Below are positions 54,780 through 64,000 of a DNA stretch of 64,000 nucleotides, piece after piece (positions within the stretch are counted from its first letter, which is position 1; each line of letters opens with the position of its first letter). A program made the translations under genes and the position numbers. The stretch is taken from assembly GCA_029339505.1 (NCBI GenBank), contig JAQISU010000163.1, forward strand, positions 1,426,001 through 1,490,000, written 5' to 3'. The DNA comes from Unio delphinus. Lineage: Eukaryota; Mollusca; Bivalvia; Unionida; Unionidae. Under the pieces are notes generated by a model, which made no database searches, was not told where the DNA came from, and saw only the letters and a program-made list of their open reading frames with translations.

Positions 54780-55925
54780 AACATCATTAACAAATCTTAA
54801 TTTTTTTTTTCTTTATCGCGTTATTTATAACCAGCGAGTTTTTTAATCTTATTATATCAACTCTGACAATTTCATTATTGGTGTTGTCATTAAAATTTTA
54901 AATGACTCTAAGAAGTTGATTTATTCTTCTAACTCGTGATGCAGCGAGATAAACTATATTCGACCACTCGATGCGATCATCTATGAACCAAACAATTGTA
55001 GCAAAAATGGTGAACCCCTGACATGAGTGTATCGTCATTACGTATCCTATCGTCCAGGTAGATTTGTCAGCGCGCAATGCATCTTCGACAACAAAATGAT
55101 ATCGACCAGAACAATATAATTTAATACGAGAGTCTGTTCTTCTATTTTCCCAGGAAGATCAACTTCAATATTTTGTCTTCATGTATCAGCTGGTCTATAA
55201 CATAACGGCACTGGCAGCGTTGAGAATTTTTCTTTATGTAATTGAAACAACCGCTGTTAAAGTGTATCTCTGAATATCTTTCTACTTGCCACAATCAAAT
55301 CGTCTGGTCTCCACGCTTCCCAAAAATCATTTATATCTGTTTCTGACATTATTTTTCGTGGTATGTCACATTGGATTTTAACTGACTGTAATCCGAATAA
55401 TTTCTTGAACATGCTTATTTCTGGATCGAGAACTCTATGATCAGTATTAATTTTTTCCTAATAATCTACAAATTGCTTCAACCAATCATGCGGAGACAAA
55501 CCGACAAACGGCGATGGTTGACCATGATCGCCACACATTATCTCAGCTGTACTTTTGAGTAACAGCCAATCAAGAAACAAGTTTAATATATCCTACGACA
55601 CTGTGCATATCTCATCCCAAATAATTATCTTTGGAATATATTTATCACCTATTCGATCAGGAGTCCATGCATCACCCTATACCGAAAGAAACTGTGATAC
55701 GTGCAGGAATTAACACCTCTCTCTTTCATCTCTCTGGCGAGTCTATGTGTAGGTGTTAGTACAATCATGTCTGACTTCTTTCAAAATAATTCGATCACAC
55801 AAGAATTATACTCGTGTGACCTCTCTCTTTCATCTCTCTGGCGAGTCTATGTGTAGGTGTTAGTACAATCATGTCTGACTTCTTTCGAAATAATTCGATC
55901 ACACGAGAAGTCTTCCCAGATTCGC
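54780..55925 (-). pseudogene. Broken SF1 helicase, second copy
   Basis: Colinear with 1549-2585: Walker A INVCGESGKTSRVIELF (~55895), the IIWDEICTV-equivalent (~55610), and the GDHGQPSPF equivalent (~55525). Stops and indels throughout. A ~100-bp tandem duplication (55712-55805 repeated at 55815-55912) doubles the VLTPTHRLAREMKER segment. Confidence 0.85.
55712..55912 (-). repeat. ~103-bp tandem duplication in the helicase relic
   Basis: ATCTCTCTGGCGAGTCTATG through CTTCTTTC(A/G)AAATAATTCG repeated almost without change, so recent compared with the decay around it. Confidence 0.92.
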
Positions 55926-57960
55926 CACATACGTTTATCAAAACAGTCTTATATCTACATATTGGATCGGATACTGATGGCGCAGTCGATAATTCTGATA
56001 TCTGATTATTTTTCAGGTAATTATCTGCAATCGTAACATCCGCTGATTCAGTATAATCATGTAACATTTCTTGTTTTATTCTCCATGATCCCCAACGCGC
56101 ATCATAATTTGTAAAACGAGCCACTGTTTCTATATACTTGCTATCTATATAAAATGAATCCGTGGCGACTCTGACCGCGGTGTCAGGAATTATTTATTTA
56201 TCATCGATAGCAGGTTTATAGAAACATAAGCCAGCATTGATGATATTAGATGTATTATGAAAAAAAAAGTTGTCATCACTTGTTATGATAGTTTTTGTTA
56301 TGTATGTTGTGATTAGCTTTTCATAACCTTCTTCTCATTTCTTGCTATGAGAAGGAATTACTCGTTAGTTAAGTAACGTCAACATCCATGGTGGGAGAGA
56401 GAGAGAAGAAAGAGTTCAGGCTCTCTTAAAAGAGTATTGCAACGATGATGAGAAACAGCTACATCTGGAATAAGAAGACAAACATCTTTTTTCTTGCTAA
56501 CCTGAACCCAAATTCGCAACTCTATACGCATTGGGTCAGTATCAGGGTTAAACAAGGTCATACCCTCAATGTACCAATCAGAAAAAGATGCTAACTTTTC
56601 CCCAGGTAAGAACCAGTTTCAACAGGTAGGAACCACCAATTTGTTTTACGTCATAAGACTTAGTATTATGGTTTATTTATGTTCGTTTGGTGTCGTCACA
56701 CCAAATATGGATATCCGTTTGTTGGAAGCCATTTTGTTTTGTGTCATTAGAAGTTCTTTAAAGAAAGGTTACTCCACTTTTACTAACCCAATTGGACTTT
56801 CACCAATGTCTAGGTTACAGAATATATATTTTTACTGAGAGAACTTAAGAGTCTTTTTTAGCTGAATCAGCTAAATGGCATGTATAATGTTTTTCGTAAT
56901 ACAATTCCACACAGCATTGTACATTAGCAAAGATTTTAGTTATTTTTACTGATTTTATGCGGTATGGCTATATACATTGCCTTTTTTCCACTTGCGCAGC
57001 AACCATTTTTATTCTATATAGTTGTGCCTTAAAAACAAATGAAATTACTCTTAATATCTTTTAGCAACTTACTTTAATATAAATGAATAAAACATTACTT
57101 TAATACAATTTAAAGAAAATGGCAATCTTATTAATTTTACTAAAAAATCTATCCTAACAATATATGACAAACAAATTTTTTTCATAACAGATGTGTATAC
57201 TGAGAAGATTCGCCATCGATGTAGCTAACAATAGTTCCTAACTTTGTTTCGTCAGATAAGTAAGCATTTTCACGACTGACAAATATATCTCTAGCTGTTG
57301 TATCCGTGATTATAAAATCGTATTCAGCATCATCTAGAATTAATCGTGAATAATGCCGCTTGTGATCATATGCTCCTCCTTGTGTAAATTTACCGATTGT
57401 TATTTTACCGAGAACTTTAGCGTTTTTATCATTGATCTCCTCGGATCGTTTAATAATACAGTCGTCGGTGAGATCAGGACAAGTTTCCTTATAATCTTTA
57501 ATAATTTTATTAAGACTGTGGTAACTAAACCTCAGTCTGCGTATTATATGATATATTTGCCTCACCGACAATCAGCGATATCAATATTTTACAATCAATC
57601 AAATATCGTAAAAACACTATTGGTGCCCAGTATGTTTCAGAGAAATGTCTACCAAACCAAACATAACAAATCGGATGAAGTCCTTTTGAAAGCTCGAATG
57701 ATATTACACGAGCGAATCTGGTTAGATCAAAATCTGGTAGTGGTCCATTTATCGTAACTCGTGTAATCTCGTGCGTGGGATGTCCAAATCAATTAAAATA
57801 CCCAGCGCACTCTCCATACCCGAGGAAACGTCCTGGATAACACGCAACCATATCAACCGAAATAACATTTTTAGAATTATATTTGGTATTCAACAATCCG
57901 CTGTGTCTATATTCTACGCAACTAGCTTGAACATCTGAGAGAAATTCAAATCGTGTACCC
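55926..57960 (-). pseudogene. Broken PolB, second copy, interrupted by a DNA transposon
   Basis: C-terminal part 55926-56245 (RFTNYDARWGSWRIKQEMLH, SDPICRYKTVLINVCGESGK continuous into the helicase P-loop), insertion at 56254-57188, then 57191-57571 (RLRFSYHSLNKIIKDYKE; KITIGKFTQGGAYDHKRHYS) and on to ~57958. There the homology stops abruptly next to an unrelated integrase fragment. Confidence 0.85.
56254..57188. mobile_element. Non-autonomous DNA transposon in the PolB relic
   Basis: ~935 bp with short inverted ends (TTATGAAAAA / TTTTTCATAA) and a 6-bp duplication AGATGT at 56248-56253 and 57189-57194. No transposase; the open frame at 56569-56838 has no recognised domain. Confidence 0.7.
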
Positions 57961-57984
57961 AACAGGCGCTCACTTTGATGTCGA

Positions 57985-58620
57985 GAGTCACTTATTGCGT
58001 GGGTGGCACATCAGAAGTTTCAATGGTAAGATTGGTTGTACGCATGGACCAAGTTCGGTAAGACGTCAATGTACTTCGGAGCGTGTCGATGCGTAACATA
58101 TTTCCATATGCGGTTTTTTTCAAGGTGCGTTGAACACGTGCCACGATGTCGTCTTTGATATCAGAATTCTCGATGGTGACAAATGGATGATCTCACGTTT
58201 CTTTAATATTTTTGGAAAGCTTGTTCAGATATTCGATTCCTCGTCGATTTGCCATCGACGAGAGTGACGAGCACTTTGTTTTAATATCAGATTGAGTGCT
58301 CGCACTAACTCGCAGCTCGATTTGAAGGTCAATTGCATGACCCAGGCAAATTATGAAAAGAAGTCTACGACACAAAACAAATATTTGTAGCCACGATAGT
58401 AGGTGGGCAAATGAGATACATCAGCTAAATCGGCCTCTTATTGATGATCAGTGTCCTCCACTCTAGTGCGACGTCTGGAAAATCTTCGTCGAATGGGTTT
58501 ATGTCAATTGTATGTGGCTTGTTCTTGTAACCATCGTTTCACTTGAATTAAACGGAGACTATTCAGACGGGCTTTGGGAGCACAATACACTTTTTGAACC
58601 CCTTCGTAACCTGCATGATG
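57985..58620 (-). pseudogene. Different Polinton-type integrase fragment
   Basis: Minus-strand pieces in two phases: RLIQVKRWLQEQATYN, HKPIRRRFSRRR, EADLADVSHLPTYYRGYKYL (first Asp), FCVVDFFS, the RWQIDEESN region (second Asp), and IENSDIKDDIVARVQRTLKK (third acidic position region). The order and the HKPxRRRF-type zinc/linker region fit the larger Maverick/Polinton integrase and not the shorter one at 409. Several stops. It directly abuts the second-copy PolB. Confidence 0.72.
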
Positions 58621-61340
58621 GGATTGATCTTGGAAGTTCTTGGAGACGCCTTTTTCATTGTTGCATCAGATGAAGAAAAATGTGAAAGACTCAAATTGGG
58701 CTTGGCAGGCATCACCAGCAACGGAAAAGAACCTGAGGCTACTGGAGACCCGATCATCGTCGCTATAGGTCGTGGTTTGCAAATGTAAGGTTGCGTCCTG
58801 GCCGAAGTGCTTATTTAGATAGTAGAACGGGGGTCTTTTCTCTCTTTTTTAGAAGCTGTGACCTGGTCTTGACACCGCTTCTATATTTTTTCTTCTTCTT
58901 CTTCTGGGTACATCAGGAAGTGGTTTCGTTCTTGAGGGCATTGTGACCCCAATTAAGAGGTAGCAAATGATGTCACCTCCTAGAAAAATGTTACCTCCAG
59001 ATTTCGAAATGATTTGCTTTTCGGTTTGCGTGTCGATGCGATGATCGGCCAGTGGCATCAAGGCTACTGTTGGAGTTAAACATTTATTCATTACCATGGG
59101 TTTGGTTTAGTATGAATAGATCAAATTGTTGGAGCTAAACATTTATTCATTAAGACTGGGTTTAATTTAATAAAGATAGACCAAAATGTTGGGGTTATAC
59201 ATTTATCATTCTGATATTTCAATTAAGAGTTTCAGATGCTATGATGCGAAGTTGAGATAATAATGTTATAATTTCTACATGATGAAATTACAAATATTAA
59301 CATATTGCTGATCTTTAACAGTTATTAAATATTCTTTAGCAGTTAAATCTGTCTTATTTAGGGTTGAAATGATAACACTCGCTTGTCGATTGTGGGATTT
59401 AATGTGAGATGAAATGGTACGAAATAAACCTTAAACAATACAAAGCGCATACTTAGAATACAAGACAAATACAATACAGAATATGACCGACACAAACACA
59501 TTGCAAAATAAACAATCAACTCACCGGCATTTATAATTATATCACTAAAAAAACCACAAATGATTCCCTTTCAGACTTGAAGGGTATAATTTGTCCTAAT
59601 TATATTCAATCACTGGTCTTTGCGTGAAAGACAATTGCTTCATCTTCAATACTGGCCGCCATATATAGCCTATCGTGTGCTGAAAAATGGCGTTAAACCC
59701 TAAAACAACAACGACGACGACGACGCAGATAAGTTTAACTTCTGACGTTGTCAGTGTTAGTTACGAAAGCAAGTCTGAAACGACGTGCATGGTGATTACG
59801 GGGTATATACTGTTTGAATATTCACCAGCAGAACGAGTGGCCGAGTGGTCTAAAGCGCTCTTCGTTACGGATCACTGCTGTCTCACCTCTATATGCGTCG
59901 GTTTTTGAGTCTCAAATTCGATAATGTGGGTATGTGAGAAAGCTTATGCCACAGTGCCACACTATGTCAATCAATGTTTTAACAAAACTCAACAATAACA
60001 TGGAATGCATTTTCTGTTAAATTTACTTGATTTATCTTCGTTCTGGTATACATATACGTTGGAAAGGTTATATTTATTCCTTAGGCCTATATTTCTTTTG
60101 ATATATTACATTACGCATCCTTGTTACGGTTAGAGATGCTTTCCGTGTATGAATCATATCTGACAATATTTAAACAACTGTTGGACCTGTTGTCGTTAAA
60201 TTGAAACTTATGTTGTTTATTTCTTGAAGATGTGTTACTGACCAGTTGAAGAATTCTCTGCAGGGAATCGTGTCATAGTTTATCATGGTAGTAGTACCTG
60301 GGTCAGGGTAGAAATCTCCTACATTATTGATTGTTTGTGGCAAGCCTCTATTTAACACTGTATCAGTGTCATTATTAAACATTATTCGTGGAAGCATCTG
60401 TCATTATAGGCAACTTTAATAAAAATAGGTTATCGTGACCAACTTTTTATTCTCAATGATATTGGCCCTAAAAATTTTGAGTATTAATCTAAGCATGTAG
60501 TAGCCCTAGGGTTCATATTTTTAAATCTCTATACATGATGGTTGCTAAAATAACACAAAATGGTACAAGGAAAATAGAAAACGTGCAAAATGATAACTTC
60601 CGAACTGGCTGATAATCCGAATGACCTTGAAAACTTTATGAGAAGACGGATAATAATACTAACCAGTGATTAGTTTCATCATCACCGTAAATGAAGAAAG
60701 AAACATTTTTTTTGTATTGAACATGTCTTTTGGACTGCGCGAATAATAGTCATTACATTAGTTTTGATCTTTTGTTTATTTATTTTTTATAGATAATTTT
60801 ACGTCGTTAATCAAATTACCAAAGCATGTTTTAAGTAAAAAGTTTGATCCGTATATTATCTTTTTATTTCCCACAATAATGACTTGAGTAAATAATTCGT
60901 TATTATCCCCATCCGCAAAAAACCACTCGATACTTAATTAAGACGTCGTAAACGTTAATTTACCAGTATCGTATCTATTATATTATATCTATAAAACTAT
61001 AACTTTTTGTATATATTGCTTTCTTAACAATTTAACTTACTGTAAGTTGTTGACTAAGAACTCGTGATGAATTTCAAGAAGAGAAATGCGAATTTGTCTT
61101 CCGAAACTAGGAAATATCTTTATACTTGATTTAAGACGAGACACTGGATATTTACACTATATACGTAGTTCAGTTAATATGATAAAATAACTCCGGTTTT
61201 GTAATTAAATAACTCCAGTGGAAGATTGCATACTGAATTACACTGTTAGTGAGAAGGAAAATAAAAATTATGTTTTCTGAAATGAGATTGTAATATTTAG
61301 TTTGCAATTAATTATAACTAGGCTTGAAATTCACCTGTAA
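58621..61340. other. Host intergenic DNA with SINE scraps
   Basis: A SINE 3' end at ~59640-59725 (ACTGGCCGCCATATATAGCC, TGGCGTTAAACCC, then (ACG)n) and a SINE 5' end at ~59825-59945 (GAGTGGCCGAGTGGTCTAAA). No gene supported; short frames near 58600-59100 are not recognised. Confidence 0.6.
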
Positions 61341-61353
61341 TTTATTTATGATA

Positions 61354-62307
61354 TTAACTCGAACCGCTTTCCAAATCAGTTATCAAAAATCCAGAGAATG
61401 CAGAGAACATTCCACTTATTTGGATTGGAGCACCAAAATGAGCAAAAACATAAACCCTCTGTCCTTTTGAGCACTGAGTCACGATTGAACTGCTTGACTG
61501 TTCAAATGTAGAAGCAGAATTACCAGTTGTAATAATGATCTTTTCAACTCCGTCAATAACAATGGAGCCTTCAAATTTCGCATTAGTGCGAGTAATTGTA
61601 GCTGCGAAGAAATAAATACCCGTCACGGGACAAATAAAAGATTTAAGGTTTGAATCAAATCCGTTTCCGACATTTAAATTTACTACATTAAATGGAAGGA
61701 CTTCGTGAGCTACCAGTGTAGTCGCAAAAAAGCCGTGCATGGTAACATCGAAGGCCACGTTAGGTTTCCCAAGCCCGCTGATCCGTTTATTTCTGGGAAA
61801 TGTCGATATCGTATCATTGATCTCTCCATTTAAACTTATTGGGTCAAGATTTGTTCTGACTGAACTATGGCTCAAACTCTGGCTTAGTGTATCTTGTTCA
61901 CATTTCTCACAAGCTTGAAGTTGGTCACTTGAGGTATTGTCGAATTTTCTCTGTAGCGGTGTCATTTCAACTTCGTTTACGAACTTGTCTATAATTTCAA
62001 GAGCTTCTCTAAGTCTTTGCTCGAGTTTCTTCATTTTGGATTCATTTTCGTCCATGATGCTCGCTCTGGATTTTAACTGTTGTAACTTAGAAGCTTGAAG
62101 TCGGATCTCGTTTTCCTGACGCCATTGAGACTGCTGTAAAAGTGATGTTTTCTGTGTACATTCCGACAATCGTGTTTCCAAAGTTTCCATCCGCTGCAAA
62201 ATGTTATACAGGGCAACTTCATAGTTGGAAAATTCACCAACATAATTCGATCTGCAACCAGTTAGCAATGTAATTACAATTGTCGTGAGAGCAAGTAATG
62301 CACTCAT
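61354..62307 (-). CDS. Secreted C1q-domain-containing protein
   Basis: Host gene, 317 aa in one exon. The signal peptide is MSALLALTTIVITLLTGCRS. Residues ~30-110 form a heptad-type coiled coil (ILQRMETLETRLSECTQKTS, KMKKLEQRLREALEIIDKF). A linker follows, and the globular C1q head begins near residue 185 (VAFDVTMHGFFATTLVAHEV; CPVTGIYFFAATITR; GQRVYVFAHFG; FSAFSGFLI). Such C1qDC proteins form secreted trimers that bind microbial or self ligands and are greatly expanded in bivalves. ATG is in good context (ACAAAATG). An AATAAA lies just beyond the stop (complement of 61341-61346), so the 3' UTR may be very short or another signal is used. Confidence 0.9.
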   Translation of the reverse strand: MSALLALTTIVITLLTGCRSNYVGEFSNYEVALYNILQRMETLETRLSECTQKTSLLQQSQWRQENEIRLQASKLQQLKSRASIMDENESKMKKLEQRLREALEIIDKFVNEVEMTPLQRKFDNTSSDQLQACEKCEQDTLSQSLSHSSVRTNLDPISLNGEINDTISTFPRNKRISGLGKPNVAFDVTMHGFFATTLVAHEVLPFNVVNLNVGNGFDSNLKSFICPVTGIYFFAATITRTNAKFEGSIVIDGVEKIIITTGNSASTFEQSSSSIVTQCSKGQRVYVFAHFGAPIQISGMFSAFSGFLITDLESGSS

Positions 62308-64000
62308 TTTGTAAGGTGTTAAAAATCAAAAAGTACATCCAGCAACATTAATAAATACGTTAGCTTGTCAGTCTATTTTAAAGTAACCTTAAGGCTGGGC
62401 AAATAGGTCAGACACACTCGTGATCTTGATAAGCACCGATTATACTGAAAGTCATATAGATCATACATGGGTTCAGCAACGGTTACTTGAGTTTTTTAGA
62501 ATTTGAAAGCACATTCCCTTAAAAGGCGATTATTTACTTTATTTGGATCTTCTAAGCTATATTCCTTTGAAAGCTCATTATGTACAAGCCGAGATAAAAA
62601 CATCTGGCAATGTTAAATACGCGGACATTTTAGGACAAGGTCAACCTAAAGGTGTGTTCCAGCGCAATTGGGATTGAATGTCGCGTGCTGTGATATCACA
62701 ATGAAAGTTATGCATGATGAAAATAAAATTCGTACTACCCTATATTATGACAATTAAACCATACGATATATCTTTTCTTCACGCAATTTAAAATCTGGTC
62801 ACCATTGTAATAGTCGATAGCGATTAAAAATTTTGCCTTGAAGTTATTTGACATCAAATTATTAGGACTGAAAATACATTTTTTTAGATATAAAAACTGC
62901 ATTAGTATTACAATTTTAGAACAAAGCACCAGTTAGACACGAAAATTGAGTTCCTAAAACAAAAATTAATAAAGGCATTTTGGTATCGCTTTGATACTGT
63001 GTATCACAGGATGAAGCGGGGTTGGGACTAGATTAGTGAAGACACTGAATGTAACTGCGTTAATAAGATGTTTATTTATAAACACAATTTAAATGTAAAA
63101 CAAATTTGCTACCATTATAAACAAAAGATAAGGAAAATTATAAGATTCCTAGCATGGAATTATCAACAACATGTAACTCAATGAAAGAAACTTCAAAGGA
63201 TGATTTTAACGAAAGGGATTTGAAACTGACATGAATAACGTCTTATCACCCAATCAACAAATACAAGTATATGTATGAATTTACAAATATGTATAGCTCG
63301 TATAACGAAACAGATGTAATTGCTAGTAATATCGGTTATATTGTTCATATAACGACTTACCAAAGCAAAGGCATGTATGTAATGATTTTATCGTTCATGT
63401 AACGAAACTGCAATGTAAATATGAAGTTATGAATTTACCGTTCAAATAACGAGACTGAGATGTAAATATGAAATTATGAATTTATCGTTCAAACAACGAA
63501 ACTGCAATGAAAAGGTTATGCTTCTGTTACCGTCCTATTTATTCTATGCACTTTTGGTTCTTTTCGTTCATTGTGATTTTTATTGAATCTGATGGACTTT
63601 TATGTTGCCTATGTTAGTATTGCTTAATTGCGTCGCTTTACTCAAGTTGTTAGACTTTGACTTCAGTACTTCAGTAACACTGTAAATTGAGCAATAAGAT
63701 TGTTGCGTCCGAATCTTTCACTTGGTCAGAGTGAAGGAAAGTATAATGTTAAAGATGTCGTGGTTTGATACGTATGCTAGGTTAAACTACATGCCAATAT
63801 TTATCAATATGTCGTCATACTGCGGCATGTCCACGTCTCGTTTAAGATGAAAGCAAGATAAAACGACCTTATCTACCTGGACGAGCAATGAGTTGATAAG
63901 GGTCATATAGTTGATCGAAAATTGATGCAGTTCCTGGCCTCTGTCCGCGCCATTTTCTCCTACTTGTACAATATTTGTATAATATTTACTGTTAGTTTTC
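62308..64000. other. Host intergenic DNA with degenerate ~65-bp repeats
   Basis: 63265-63500 holds 3-4 loose copies of a unit with TTATCGTTCA-ATAACGAAACTG and AAATATGAA-TTATGAATTTA. No other feature supported. Confidence 0.6.

Noticed and set aside
56569..56838. 89-aa protein in the PolB relic insertion
   Set aside because: No recognisable domain, lies in a non-autonomous transposon.
59825..59945. tRNA-Ser/Leu-like gene
   Set aside because: Degenerate B box and SINE core sequence next to it.

Overview
The window looks like animal nuclear DNA, most probably from a bivalve mollusc or similar lophotrochozoan. It is AT-rich and full of microsatellites, minisatellites, tRNA-derived SINEs, LINE fragments and foldback DNA. 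It holds two recognisable host gene pieces: an exon of a malate/L-lactate dehydrogenase-family (Ldh_2) oxidoreductase (20040-20220, minus) and a one-exon secreted C1q-domain protein (61354-62307, minus). Large dsDNA mobile viruses of the Polinton/Maverick-adintovirus class are inserted into this background.

Region 1 (1-14700) is the right-hand ~14.7 kb of an adintovirus-like element whose left tip lies outside the window. In order it carries: phospholipase A2 protein (+); retroviral-type integrase (+, broken); a leftward block encoding family-B DNA polymerase, SF1 helicase and HNH domain, apparently one long reading frame cut by frameshifts and stops; then a rightward block with a zinc-ribbon protein, a NUMOD/HNH endonuclease, a small unknown protein, an intergenic palindrome module, a putative minor virion protein, a small basic protein, the double-jelly-roll major capsid protein, a pX/pVI-like core peptide, an adenain-type protease, a fibre-like repeat protein, a small membrane protein broken by a LINE insertion, and a penton-like virion protein. 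A terminal repeat unit ending in CTGCTGCT closes it.

Region 2 (14700-33446) is host DNA: a ~1.45 kb TATAACGAGTTTAA minisatellite, a 4.06 kb foldback element with ~1 kb arms, an RTE-like LINE (minus) and, nested inside that LINE, a 2.1 kb MULE DNA transposon with a 9-bp target duplication.

Region 3 (33447-41746) is the most interesting part. It is an 8.3 kb element with its own inverted termini and no capsid, protease, integrase, polymerase or packaging ATPase. It encodes a primase (AEP)-zinc-herpes OBP-type helicase replication protein (broken), a zinc-ribbon protein and a penton-like protein closely related to those of region 1. It also shares the terminal GCAGCAGAG sequence and an unusual palindrome module with region 1. 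I read it as a satellite or hitch-hiker that could be mobilised and packaged by the region 1 type of virus (inference).

Region 4 (49663-57960) is a decayed, rearranged second relative of the region 1 element. It contains the only packaging ATPase in the window (open but with an altered Walker A), the phospholipase, and broken integrase, helicase, polymerase, penton-like and minor virion genes. It is followed at 57985-58620 by a fragment of a different Polinton-type integrase. The rest is host intergenic DNA with SINEs, LINE remnants and simple repeats.

Many breaks in region 1 fall in homopolymer runs, so decay and sequencing error cannot be separated from the sequence alone. All family assignments are from motif reading, without database searches.
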